Source: Paraburkholderia silvatlantica (GTDB lineage Bacteria > Pseudomonadota > Gammaproteobacteria > Burkholderiales > Burkholderiaceae). From it: a stretch of DNA of 64,000 nt. The notes under the pieces were generated by a model. That model was not told where the DNA came from, did no database searches, and saw only the letters and a program-made list of their open reading frames with translations. The translations under genes were made by a program, and so were the position numbers. Where the stretch lies: assembly GCF_003096715.1 (NCBI RefSeq), contig NZ_QEOL01000023.1, positions 62,001 to 126,000 on the forward strand. Reading direction: 5' to 3'. Numbering within the stretch: the stretch's first letter is position 1; the number at the start of each line of letters is the position of its first letter. Below, one piece after another: positions 35,278 through 43,662 of the stretch.

Positions 35278-36519
35278 TCAAGAGGCAAGACCCTCCATCG
35301 GGATTTCCGGCGCACGTCCCGCAATCAGGTCAGCAGTGATGCGCGCCGAGCCATGAGACATCGTCCAGCCGATGTGACCGTGACCGGTGTTGAGGTAGAG
35401 ATTCCTATATTTGCGTTGACCAAAGAAGGGCAGGTTGTTGGGAGTCATTGGTCGCAGGCCTGCCCACATCTCCGCACGCTCGTAGTTCCCCCCGTCGGGA
35501 TAGAGTTCCTGCGTGACTCGCTTCATGAACTCGAAGTCCGACGGCTTGTGTGCGGTGTCGTACCCAGCAAACTCCGCGGTGGCCGTGACGCGAATCCGGT
35601 CTCCAAATCTCGAAATGGCGACCAGGTTGTGTTCGTCGACAGCCGCCACATTGGGCGGTTGAGCATGCCCTTCAATCGGGATAGTAAGCGAGTATCCCTT
35701 GACCGGGTAGATAGGCAGATTTATACCAATCCGACGCGCAAGAATCGGGCTGTAGCTGCCCAGGGCCAGCACGTACGCATCGCCTTTCACAGTGCCGCGG
35801 TCCGTGCGCACTCCGGAAATCTCCCCGCCTGACACCTCAAGCGCTTCGATGTTCGTGCTGTTCAGAATCGTGGCGCCCCGGGAGGTCGCGATATCAGCCA
35901 ATGCGCGAGTGAATTTCGCCGGGTCGCCCGTTTCGTCTGTCGGGCAATGAATCGCGCCGACGATGCCGTCCTGAGCCGACGAGAGCGAAGGGTCAAGAGC
36001 GACGATTTCCTCGCGCGTCAATACCTTAATAATTTGGCCGTCTGACTCGAGAAGCTTCATCTGCGCCACGCCACGGTCCAGTGCCTCCTGACTCCGATGG
36101 AAATAGAGGATGCCCTTGTCGTTGCGGTCGTAGCTCACGGATTCAGTCTTGATGACGTTCTGGAGAACGGACTGCGAATATGCGGCGAGCCGATGTTTCA
36201 GCAGCGTATTGCGCTGTGCCTTTTCCGGGTTGCATTCCATCAGAAAGAGCCATGACCAGCTGTAAAGCCTCGGGTCGGTGGAGAATTTGAAGCGCAGAGC
36301 CTGGTCCTTGCGCACTAGCGACTTAAGCAGAATCATGGGCGCTTTCGGCGAGGACCACACGAATGAGTGGCCTGGCGCAACCATTCCGGCATTACCCCAG
36401 CTGGTTTCGCCGGCGACCACTGGCTGCCTGTCAATGACTGTCACGTCGTGCCCATCCGCTTGCAACTGGTATGCGGTGGTAACGCCGACTACGCCACCGC
36501 CAAGCACAATTACCTTCAT
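35278..36519 (-). CDS. D-amino acid dehydrogenase, DadA-like
   Basis: A 413-residue FAD-dependent DAO-family oxidoreductase. The start at ATG 36519 follows a GAGGGC motif and gives MKVIVLGGGVVGVTTAYQL, the Rossmann GxGxxG motif. Other marks are SWGNAGMVAPGHS, YPVKGYSLTIP, AEMWAGLRPMTPNNLPFFG and the FAD-binding C-terminus NTGHGHIGWTMSHGSA. This is the DadA pattern: oxidation of D-amino acids to imino acids with transfer of electrons to the respiratory chain. A general DAO-family dehydrogenase with another substrate is possible. Operators F and G lie in the divergent spacer with the RidA-like gene. Confidence 0.9.
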   Translation of the reverse strand: MKVIVLGGGVVGVTTAYQLQADGHDVTVIDRQPVVAGETSWGNAGMVAPGHSFVWSSPKAPMILLKSLVRKDQALRFKFSTDPRLYSWSWLFLMECNPEKAQRNTLLKHRLAAYSQSVLQNVIKTESVSYDRNDKGILYFHRSQEALDRGVAQMKLLESDGQIIKVLTREEIVALDPSLSSAQDGIVGAIHCPTDETGDPAKFTRALADIATSRGATILNSTNIEALEVSGGEISGVRTDRGTVKGDAYVLALGSYSPILARRIGINLPIYPVKGYSLTIPIEGHAQPPNVAAVDEHNLVAISRFGDRIRVTATAEFAGYDTAHKPSDFEFMKRVTQELYPDGGNYERAEMWAGLRPMTPNNLPFFGQRKYRNLYLNTGHGHIGWTMSHGSARITADLIAGRAPEIPMEGLAS

Positions 36520-36575
36520 GATGCCCTCAATCTCAAAGGTTGAATAACTTCGTGTCGAGCCGCCTGTCGCTCTCC

Positions 36576-36599
36576 AAGTGTCGACACAAATGTATATTA
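36576..36599. promoter_or_regulatory. Putative GntR operator before the dadA-like gene (site F)
   Basis: AAGTGTCGACACAAATGTAT, with the full TGTCGACA palindrome, 57 bases upstream of the dadA-like ATG on the minus strand. Confidence 0.55.
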
Positions 36600-36650
36600 C
36601 AAACAAAAGAGAAACGCAACGAGAGCTATCGATTACAGGAGAATCTACCT

Positions 36651-36682
36651 ATATGTGTCGATAAAAGTGTCGACAATTGTGT
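36651..36682. promoter_or_regulatory. Putative GntR operator before the ridA-like gene (site G)
   Basis: ATATGTGTCGAT directly followed by AAAAGTGTCGACAATTGTGT, a tandem of a weak and a strong copy. It ends 53 bases before the ridA-like ATG. Confidence 0.55.
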
Positions 36683-36735
36683 GTGATGTGGGCTAATCTA
36701 TGTGCTGCGCTTCACATGACCAGACGGAGGAACTT

Positions 36736-37083
36736 ATGCAAATCAAGCGTTACGAGAGTGGTAAGCGAATGAGTCAGGCCGTTGTCTACGGTGGTTTCGC
36801 ATTTCTTGCAGGACAGGTCGCCGATGATCCGGGCCAGGACGTAAAGGGGCAGACCGAGCAGATACTCGCGAAGATTGACCGCCTGCTCCAGCAGGTCGGC
36901 TCGGACAAAACCCGGGTTCTGACCGCGAGCATCTGGCTTGCCGATTACACGACGTTTAACGACATGAATGTAGTGTGGGACGCGTGGGTGCCCGAGGGCG
37001 AGGCTCCTGCTCGCGCTTGCGTTGAATCCAGGCTTGCGTTTCCCCAATACACCGTCGAAATCGGAGTCATCGCAGCAGTCTGA
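36736..37083 (+). CDS. RidA family protein (enamine/imine deaminase)
   Basis: A 115-residue YjgF/YER057c/UK114 protein. SD GGAGG sits five bases before ATG 36736. Family marks are SQAVVYGGFAFLAGQVADD, QTEQILAKIDRLLQQVGSD, and the substrate-binding Arg in PARACVESRLAFP followed by VEIGVIAAV. RidA proteins hydrolyse reactive imino/enamino acids to 2-oxo acids and ammonia. Placed opposite a D-amino-acid dehydrogenase, it would process the imino acid that enzyme releases. Confidence 0.92.
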   Translation: MQIKRYESGKRMSQAVVYGGFAFLAGQVADDPGQDVKGQTEQILAKIDRLLQQVGSDKTRVLTASIWLADYTTFNDMNVVWDAWVPEGEAPARACVESRLAFPQYTVEIGVIAAV

Positions 37084-37168
37084 TTTGGGGTGTATGAGCG
37101 AAGCGCCGGTGAGCGCGATTTAACTTGATGCCAGCATGAACCGACAACGTTGAAGGGGCAGGTACAGA

Positions 37169-37954
37169 ATGGAAACCCTTGAAACAGCAGAGCGCTATGT
37201 GAAGCTCAACTTCACCCTTGACGATGGGATTTCACATCGCGCCGCAATCGGCCTGGTCGTCCTCGCGACCGACCACACCATCGAATACGAATGGCGCAAG
37301 CTGCTCGCCGTCGAAGGCGTGGGATTCTATGAAAGTCGAATTTCGAATTCTGCAGAAATCACGCCGACGACGCTCAGGGAGATGGATAGCCTGATTGCTC
37401 CGGGCGTTGCCGTCATCCGTCCCGGAGAGAGGCTCGACGTCGTAGCGTTTGGGTGCACGTCGGCATCGATGGTGCTCGGCGAAGGTCACGTCATGGCGCG
37501 AATCAGGGAGTCCCGGCCCAATGCTGCATGCACGACACCTATCACTGCTGCCAGAGTCGCGCTCAATTCGCTGGGCGCAAAGCGGGTCGCGCTGCTCACT
37601 CCTTACCTGCGCGAGATTACTGAGTCCATGAAGGACTACCTGACCGCTCGCGGCATGAACATTATCCGAATGGGCTCGTTTGAGCACTCCGACGACAACG
37701 AGGTTGCGCGAATCGACGCACAGTCAGTTCGCAATGCGGTTCTCGAGCTTGGGCGAAATGACGACATCGATGCGGTGTTTGTCTCCTGCACCTCTGTGCG
37801 CCTGGCAGATCAGGTCGTCACAATTGAGCGCGAGCTCGGTAAGCCGGTGACGTCCAGCAATCATGCAATGGCCTGGCATGCCTTGCGGTTGGGAGGCGTG
37901 AAGGATGAACTACCTCAGTTCGGACGGCTGTTCACTGTGCAAAACGTCGAGTAG
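37169..37954 (+). CDS. Asp/Glu racemase superfamily protein (maleate isomerase / arylmalonate decarboxylase-like)
   Basis: A 261-residue cytoplasmic enzyme with the two-cysteine layout of the superfamily: C96 in FGCTSAS and C207 in VSCTSVR. Also visible are GLVVLATDHTIEYEW at the N-terminus, TTPITAARVALNSLGAKRVALLTPY, and KPVTSSNHAMAWHALR at the C-terminus. Retention of both cysteines suits a racemase or cis-trans isomerase; arylmalonate decarboxylases keep only one. The close group includes EutA/maleate-isomerase-like proteins. Next to DadA- and RidA-like genes, an amino-acid racemase feeding the D-isomer is attractive, but unproven. It follows ridA by 85 bases. Confidence 0.85.
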   Translation: METLETAERYVKLNFTLDDGISHRAAIGLVVLATDHTIEYEWRKLLAVEGVGFYESRISNSAEITPTTLREMDSLIAPGVAVIRPGERLDVVAFGCTSASMVLGEGHVMARIRESRPNAACTTPITAARVALNSLGAKRVALLTPYLREITESMKDYLTARGMNIIRMGSFEHSDDNEVARIDAQSVRNAVLELGRNDDIDAVFVSCTSVRLADQVVTIERELGKPVTSSNHAMAWHALRLGGVKDELPQFGRLFTVQNVE

Positions 37955-38052
37955 CGGTTGATGCTCTCGACCGCGTGTCAGTCGGTTGCCACCCACCAAC
38001 TCTCTCTCGCGATTGTTAAGGCAGCCGCAACACTGAATTCGTTCTATTAGGA

Positions 38053-38080
38053 TTTACTTACGATAGAACGATCCTATACT
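38053..38080 (+). promoter_or_regulatory. Candidate sigma-70 promoter with flanking dyad
   Basis: TTTACT (38053) and TATACT (38075) with 16 bases between them. An inverted repeat TTCTAT (38042-38047) / ATAGAA (38063-38068) straddles the -35 and could be a repressor site. It would serve the gene at 38245. Confidence 0.45.
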
Positions 38081-38244
38081 GCTACCTCATGTCACGGCGG
38101 CCTCGACGGCCGCGGTGCAGGCAAAGCGAAACAGCTTTTGAAGCTGGCGGACATGGACAATCCGGCGCGCGATCGCGCACGATCTTGCCCCTGCGACGCA
38201 CAGGCGTTTCGCCCAGTTTCGACGCTCGAACATGAGGTGGTGCG

Positions 38245-38577
38245 ATGCTGCAAATTCTCGAAGGTGCCTCGGTCATTGCGGCCGTGAGCCTGTATCTGAT
38301 TCCGTCCATTGAAGCCGACGCGCGCGGGCACAAGGATGCGTTTGCGATCACGATCGTCAATATCCTGCTCGGCTGGACGATCGTTGGCTGGTTCGCAGCG
38401 CGCGCCTGGGCGCACAGCGGCAGCGTCGAGCGTCGTCTGCCGCGCGCGGCGAAGCGGGTGCTTCGCTCGGCCGGGCGCGTGACGACGCAGAAGCTCGTGC
38501 AGCATGCGAAGTTGCGTACGGCGATGGAGTCCCGCAAGACGGCGGCGCAGCGCGGCGCGAAGGTCCTGTGTTCATGA
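38245..38577 (+). CDS. Superinfection immunity protein family (PF14373-like) membrane protein
   Basis: A 110-residue protein with a family-like membrane core, SLYLIPSIEADARGHKDAFAITIVNILLGWTIVGWFAARAWA: two short helices joined by a basic loop, as in the Imm_superinfect family named after phage T4 Imm. The second half (RRLPRAAKRVLRSAGRV onwards) is strongly basic and cytoplasmic. Members in non-phage bacterial contexts have no established role, so phage exclusion is only suggested by the name. The lipoprotein gene downstream overlaps its stop by four bases. Confidence 0.75.
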   Translation: MLQILEGASVIAAVSLYLIPSIEADARGHKDAFAITIVNILLGWTIVGWFAARAWAHSGSVERRLPRAAKRVLRSAGRVTTQKLVQHAKLRTAMESRKTAAQRGAKVLCS

Positions 38578-38921
38578 ACGCGTCGAAACGGTCTGGCGGC
38601 CTCATGAAGTTGCCGGGCATCCCCCACTCGTTGTCCGGGGCGTTCGTTTCACTTGCCGCCGCCTGCACGGTGCTGGCCGGGTGCGCGTCGGCTGGCAATG
38701 TCACCGCGGCGGACCGGCAGGATACGTTCGTTGTTTCGGCCTCCGCATCCGGCGGACGCCTCGCCTGGGCGCGCGCTCACAAGCGCGCCGTATCCGCGGC
38801 ATCGGACTATTGCGAGAGCCGCGGCATGCAGGCGAGCCTCGGCATCGAACAAATGGACGGTATCGAGGCGCTTCAGCAGCAAGGTTCCACGATCCGCTTC
38901 GAGTGCCATCCGAAGCTTTGA
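38574..38921 (+). CDS. Small outer-membrane lipoprotein of unknown function
   Basis: About 115 residues. The signal peptide ends in a lipobox VLAGC, near residue 37 from ATG 38574. The mature part has a central ARAHKRAVSAASDYCESRGMQ and a C-terminal RFECHPKL, giving two cysteines that could pair. ATG 38574 overlaps the previous stop as ATGA; ATG 38604 would give a more usual short signal peptide and is the alternative. Family not recognised. Confidence 0.7.
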   Translation: MNASKRSGGLMKLPGIPHSLSGAFVSLAAACTVLAGCASAGNVTAADRQDTFVVSASASGGRLAWARAHKRAVSAASDYCESRGMQASLGIEQMDGIEALQQQGSTIRFECHPKL

Positions 38922-38932
38922 GGCGCTCGCCT

Positions 38933-39307
38933 TCAGCGAATCACCAATGTCTCCCTGCGCGGCCCATACCATTTCGTGACTTCGGAATGGGCGGTCAGCC
39001 GGGAGGACTTCAGGATAGGGCTCGTGACGCGATACAGGCGGTCCGGGTCGGGCCCGTACAGGTAGAGATAGCCGTCGTTGCCGTCGATGTGGATTTCGGT
39101 TTCGCCGAGTTCGCCAGCGTTCGCGCGCTTGATGGCGCTGGCCAGCCGCTGTTCGAGCGCATGAATTTGTGGGCGGTCTTTCGGGTAGTAATCGAAATGG
39201 ACCATCATGGCCGGCCCCGGCGGCTTCTGCGCGGGTTGCGCTACGGCGCTGCCCGCGGCGAGTGTGATGCATAACAACGTGGCGCGTGTTTTTCGGTTCT
39301 TCGGCAT
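38933..39307 (-). CDS. Small exported protein of unknown function
   Basis: A 124-residue protein from ATG 39307 with a signal peptide (RATLLCITLAAGSAVAQ). The mature chain has HFDYYPKDRPQIHALEQRL, ETEIHIDGNDGYLYLYG and a C-terminal SEVTKWYGPRRETLVIR. It looks like a small periplasmic alpha/beta domain. No function can be assigned. It converges on the lipoprotein gene with an 11-base gap. Confidence 0.65.
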   Translation of the reverse strand: MPKNRKTRATLLCITLAAGSAVAQPAQKPPGPAMMVHFDYYPKDRPQIHALEQRLASAIKRANAGELGETEIHIDGNDGYLYLYGPDPDRLYRVTSPILKSSRLTAHSEVTKWYGPRRETLVIR

Positions 39308-39397
39308 GGGTGAATGGTGTGCGCGAGACAAGCTGCGATGTTCGCACATTGAAGGCGTGGCATGGGGCGGGCGCTCGCGGTGAAACGATTTTCCATA

Positions 39398-40333
39398 TCA
39401 AGGATGCGATTCCCGATCGGAGCCATTCACTGTCAATGTGCCAAGCAACTCTGGCACACACTGTTTCATGATCTCGGTGACTGTGCGCACGCGCATCGGA
39501 GTCGGCCGATGTGCTCGAACCAGCAGATGCAGATCCTGGGATGGAACGCAGTGTTGTGACAGCAGTGGCACGAGTTCTCCGCTGGCGATCGCGTCGACAC
39601 ATGCGAAGGCTTCGACCACTCCGATCCCGAGTCCATCCTTGATCATCTGATACATTGCGTTCCAGTGATTCGTCGTAATGGTGGTACGGATAGCGACGTT
39701 ATCGCGCTTTGCGGACTCGTCGACGAGCGGCAGGTGACCGGTGGCGAACATCGACCTGATGCGGATGAATGCATGCTCGACGAGGTCCGAGGGCTCCGCT
39801 ATCGGTGCATGCTGCGCGAGATATTCCGACGAAGCAACAAGAAGACGTTTGACCTGGCCGAGGTGGTACGCGTGAAACGTACCCTCATCCACCGGGCCTT
39901 GACGAAACGAGATGTCGATTCCCTCGGCGAAGAGGTCGACGATCCTGTCATTCAGCGCGAGGTCGATGTCCAACTGCGGGTATGCCTCGCGCACGAACCC
40001 CAACGCGGAGGGCAGGAGCACTTCGCCAAGGCAATGCGGCGCCCCGATGCGAATGGTTCCCCTGAGGGTATGTCCATCGCTTCGCACCTCGGCAACGGCC
40101 TGTTCAGCGGCGGCAAGGATTTTCCTGCTGCGCGCATAGAATATTTCACCTTCCGGCGTGCACTTGAAGGTGCGCGCGTTGCGTAGCAGGAGGCGGCAAC
40201 CGAGGTATTTTTCGAGCCGTTCGATCCGCTCGCTGGCTGCCGGCTGGCCGATATTGGCGTCTCTTGCCGCACCGGAGATGCTTCCACGTTCGACTGCGAG
40301 GGTGTAAATGCGCATGGCCTCCAGCAAATTCAC
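39398..40333 (-). CDS. LysR family transcriptional regulator, copy 1
   Basis: A 311-residue LTTR. I chose GTG 40333 because GCGGAGG precedes it by seven bases and it gives the N-terminus VNLLEAMRIYTLAVERGSIS, which matches the paralogue at 44480-45379. The helix-turn-helix (GSISGAARDANIGQPAASERIERLEKYLG) and effector domain (GTIRIGAPHCLGEVLLPSAL, GIDISFRQG, MYQMIKDGLGIGVVEA) are complete. It belongs to the CrgA/PtxR-like LTTR group. Its target is unknown; it lies downstream of clpG on the same strand. Confidence 0.9.
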   Translation of the reverse strand: MNLLEAMRIYTLAVERGSISGAARDANIGQPAASERIERLEKYLGCRLLLRNARTFKCTPEGEIFYARSRKILAAAEQAVAEVRSDGHTLRGTIRIGAPHCLGEVLLPSALGFVREAYPQLDIDLALNDRIVDLFAEGIDISFRQGPVDEGTFHAYHLGQVKRLLVASSEYLAQHAPIAEPSDLVEHAFIRIRSMFATGHLPLVDESAKRDNVAIRTTITTNHWNAMYQMIKDGLGIGVVEAFACVDAIASGELVPLLSQHCVPSQDLHLLVRAHRPTPMRVRTVTEIMKQCVPELLGTLTVNGSDRESHP

Positions 40334-40563
40334 AGGCGGCCTCCGCAAGCCGGTCGATTGTTGATGTATTGCATGTTCGAGTTATCGAGGCGTAGGCAAA
40401 CGCGGGCAGCGGCTTGAAATGGTCAACTGGATGAAAGAAAGCCGGAAAGACGACGCGTAGCAAGAGCGTGAGCGTGACTTTTGGATGGAAATAAACGTTC
40501 GCGGCGCCACGGATTAAAAATATCGGCTTAATTACCTCAGGGCGCCGCTTCGATCCGAACGAT

Positions 40564-43371
40564 TTAGCTGGCGTTCGGACGAGGCTCGTTTTCACTGCGC
40601 TTTTTGCGTCCCTTGCCAGTCACGGTTCCCCCCGAAGGCGCGGTTGTCCCGGCGTCTGTTCTGGCGTCCGCGCCATTGCCTTTCGCCGATTCGGCTGTGG
40701 CGGAGGACTGCACCTTGTTGAATTTCACTTCCTCATTTTTCTTGTCATAGTCGATTTCCACGCTATCGCCGGATTTGAGCGCGTCGCCGAGTATTTCCTT
40801 CGCAAGGCGGGTTTCCACTTCCTGGCGGATTTGCCGTTTCAGCTCGCGAGCGCCGAACTCCGGTTGATAACCGACTTCGACCAGATGGTCGACCAGCGAC
40901 TCGCCTACCTTCAGCGTGATGTCCTGCGCGGCCGCAGTCCGAACGACACGATCGAGCTGAATCTGTACGATCGCGCGGATATTTTCCTTTGATAGGGAGT
41001 GGAACACGATGATATCGTCGATGCGGTTGAGAAACTCTGGCCGGAAGTGACTCTTGAGTACCTTCATTAACTCGTCGCGCACTGCGTTTTCGCTCTTGCG
41101 CTTCGCCTCTGGCTGTTCGAGGTTCTCCATGATGATCGAAGCGCCAAGATTGCTCGTGGCGATGATGATCGTATTGCTGAAATCGACGACGCGGCCCTTG
41201 CCATCGGTGAGACGCCCGTCGTCGAACACCTGCAGGAGCACGTTGTAGACGTCCGGGTGCGCTTTCTCGATCTCGTCGAGGAGGATCACGCTGTACGGGC
41301 GCCGCCGCACGCGCTCGGTGAGCTGTCCGCCTTCGTCATAACCCACGTATCCCGGCGGCGCGCCGATCAGCCGCGCGACGGCATGGCGCTCCATATACTC
41401 GCTCATGTCGATCCGGATGATCGCCTGTTCGTCTCCAAAGACGCTTTCCGCAAGCGCCTTCGCGAGTTCGGTTTTTCCAACACCCGTCGGTCCGAGGAAC
41501 AGGAAATTCGCAATGGGCCGGTGCTCCTGGCCGAGGCCTGCGCGCGACAAACGCACGGCATCGCTCACGGCGATAACGGCATCGTCCTGGCCAACCACGC
41601 GCTCCCTCAGCTTGTCCTCCATCTTTAGCAGCTTTTGGCGCTCTTCCTGCGTGAGCTCGGCAACAGGAATGCCGGTCAGGCGCGAGACGACCTCTGCGAC
41701 GGAAGCCACTGTCACTTCCAGCGTTTCCGTGCCGGTCTTGCGTTGCCATGCCTCCATCTTCTCATCGAGCTGCTTCTGCTTCTCGTTGATGCGTTCCTCA
41801 AAAGCCTTCGCTTCGTCGTAACGCTTGCGCGAGGATGCGTAGTCCTGCTCACGCTTGAGCTGGGCAACTTCCGCCTCCAGCTCCTGGATGTCGGCTGGCC
41901 GCGACGTAGCGCCGATGCGCACGCGCGCGGCAGCCTGGTCGATCAGGTCGATGGCCTTATCCGGAAGAAAACGCGAGGTGATATAGCGGTCGGCGAATTC
42001 TGCAGCGGCGACGAATGCATCATCGGAAAACGTTACCTGATGGTGCGCTTCGAGTTTGTCGCGCAGGCCGCGCAGGATAACGATGGTTTGCTCGACGCTT
42101 GGCTCGGGAACGAGCACGGGCTGGAAACGACGCTCCAGCGCCGCATCTTTTTCGATGTACTTCTGATACTCGTTCAGTGTCGTCGCGCCGATAAGACTCA
42201 GCTCGCCGCGCGCGAGTGCGGGTTTTAGCACATTCGCTATGTCGAGTCCGCCCTCGCCGCCACCTTGCCCGGCGCCAACGATCGTATGCAGTTCGTCGAT
42301 GAACAAGATGAGTTCATCCTGCCTGGCCGTCACCTCGTCGATCAACTGCTTTGCGCGTTCCTCGAATTCACCGCGATACTTCGCGCCGGCGACCATCGAA
42401 TTGATATTGACTTCGACCAGGCGTTTGCCGCGCAACACCTCAGGGACATCACCGTTGACCACGCGCTGCGCGAGTCCTTCAACAATCGCGGTCTTGCCCA
42501 CACCCGGTTCGCCGATGAGCACAGGGTTGTTCTTCTTGCGGCGCGCCAGTACCTCAATCGTGCTTTCGATTTCCTGCGCACGGCCGAGCACCGGGTCGAG
42601 CTTGCCTTGGCGCGCGAGCGCAGTGAGGTCCCGGCCGAACTTGTCGAGGTTCGGCGTACCCGTGGGCGTTTCGACGCGCCCGTCTTCCGCGCCCTTGCCG
42701 ACAACCTTTACCACTTTCTGGCGCAGTGCCTCGGGCGTCACGCCATACTTCTTTAGCAGCGTGCCAGCCAGGCTTTCCGGCACGGCGGCGAGGCCAACTA
42801 GCAGATGCTCTGGACCAACGTACGAATGGCCGAGATCGCGAGACGCCTGGAATGCGAACTGAAAAGCCTTTTTCAGCCGCGGCGATACGGTCATTCTCTC
42901 GAGCGATTCGTCGTCGCTGGCCGTGCCGTGCTTTGCGTGCTCGTCGATATAGCCCTTGATATCCTGAGGCGAGAGCTTCAACTCTTTGAGTAGTGCTGCA
43001 CATACGTCGGTATCCGCAAGCACGTAGAGCAGATGCTCGGTGTCGAGCTCGGTGCGGTGCAATTCGTGAGCCTTCTCGGCGGCGCGTTGCAGCAGCTCCA
43101 TGGTTTGCTCGCCGAACGCATCAGTGGCGTCGACAGACTCCCGAGGCACGCTTGCACTCATTGCGGATTCGTCGCCGAAATCCCCGAGCAAACCCGGGAG
43201 GCCGCCTCCACCGCCGAGCAGCGAATCGAATGGGTTGAGCATGCTTTGATGGCGCATCAACTGTCGATAGTGATAGTCGCAGATCGACAGCGACTTGCGT
43301 TCGCCGTTTTCGGTCACAACGGCTCGCGCGACAGCGGGACGAGCGTGGCAAATATCACAGAGTGTAGGCAT
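40564..43371 (-). CDS. clpG: Stand-alone AAA+ disaggregase, ClpG/ClpK type
   Basis: A 935-residue Hsp100 ATPase. The start at ATG 43371 follows AGAGGTG. The N-terminal zinc-finger-like segment has C5 and C8 (LCDIC) and CDYHYRQL near residue 41, then a Gly-rich linker; this extra domain marks ClpG/ClpK and is absent from ClpA, ClpB and ClpC. Two Clp_N repeats follow. AAA-1 has GEPGVGKTA and FIDELHTIVGAG; a short middle domain has KREQDYASSRKRYDEAKAFE. AAA-2 has GPTGVGKTE, LLDEIEKAHPDV and the sensor-2 GARELKRQI. A low-complexity Thr/Gly/Lys tail ends the protein. I see no obvious ClpP-docking IGF/L loop. ClpG proteins give heat resistance by dissolving aggregates. Confidence 0.88.
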   Translation of the reverse strand: MPTLCDICHARPAVARAVVTENGERKSLSICDYHYRQLMRHQSMLNPFDSLLGGGGGLPGLLGDFGDESAMSASVPRESVDATDAFGEQTMELLQRAAEKAHELHRTELDTEHLLYVLADTDVCAALLKELKLSPQDIKGYIDEHAKHGTASDDESLERMTVSPRLKKAFQFAFQASRDLGHSYVGPEHLLVGLAAVPESLAGTLLKKYGVTPEALRQKVVKVVGKGAEDGRVETPTGTPNLDKFGRDLTALARQGKLDPVLGRAQEIESTIEVLARRKKNNPVLIGEPGVGKTAIVEGLAQRVVNGDVPEVLRGKRLVEVNINSMVAGAKYRGEFEERAKQLIDEVTARQDELILFIDELHTIVGAGQGGGEGGLDIANVLKPALARGELSLIGATTLNEYQKYIEKDAALERRFQPVLVPEPSVEQTIVILRGLRDKLEAHHQVTFSDDAFVAAAEFADRYITSRFLPDKAIDLIDQAAARVRIGATSRPADIQELEAEVAQLKREQDYASSRKRYDEAKAFEERINEKQKQLDEKMEAWQRKTGTETLEVTVASVAEVVSRLTGIPVAELTQEERQKLLKMEDKLRERVVGQDDAVIAVSDAVRLSRAGLGQEHRPIANFLFLGPTGVGKTELAKALAESVFGDEQAIIRIDMSEYMERHAVARLIGAPPGYVGYDEGGQLTERVRRRPYSVILLDEIEKAHPDVYNVLLQVFDDGRLTDGKGRVVDFSNTIIIATSNLGASIIMENLEQPEAKRKSENAVRDELMKVLKSHFRPEFLNRIDDIIVFHSLSKENIRAIVQIQLDRVVRTAAAQDITLKVGESLVDHLVEVGYQPEFGARELKRQIRQEVETRLAKEILGDALKSGDSVEIDYDKKNEEVKFNKVQSSATAESAKGNGADARTDAGTTAPSGGTVTGKGRKKRSENEPRPNAS

Positions 43372-43512
43372 GATCGAAGCACCTCTAACCGTTTGGGTTG
43401 TGCTGTGCGCAAGCACCGCAGACATTAGACGAGAGCGCGATGGAAGCCAAAAAGGGACAATTTGACGACTGAATTCTATGGTTGGATTCAGCGGATGTGA
43501 ACCTCTGACCAT

Positions 43513-43529
43513 CCGATACTTTATATCGG
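43513..43529. repeat. Inverted repeat between clpG and the DUF1003-like gene
   Basis: CCGATA (43513-43518) and TATCGG (43524-43529) around CTTTA, about 140 bases upstream of both genes. It may be an operator for one or both; no sigma-32 promoter of standard form was recognised nearby. Confidence 0.4.
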
Positions 43530-43662
43530 GGAGTGGCGGATCGATCTTATGGTGTGTGCGATATCGCGGCGCGCAATTGTTGCTCAACACGGTGTTGGGA
43601 GACGATAATGCGATCGTCGATATCCGCCGCGGATAAAATCGTTTTTTCTATCGGGTTCAATA

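Noticed and set aside
35179..35832. 217-codon plus-strand frame opposite the dadA-like gene
   Set aside because: Its upstream part lies in a spacer and the rest is antisense to the DAO-family C-terminus; it shows no domain signature.
43372..43662. Heat-shock sigma-32 promoter expected in front of clpG
   Set aside because: A CCCCGATATA stretch resembles the -10 part, but no CTTGAA-type -35 lies at the right distance, so I do not call it.
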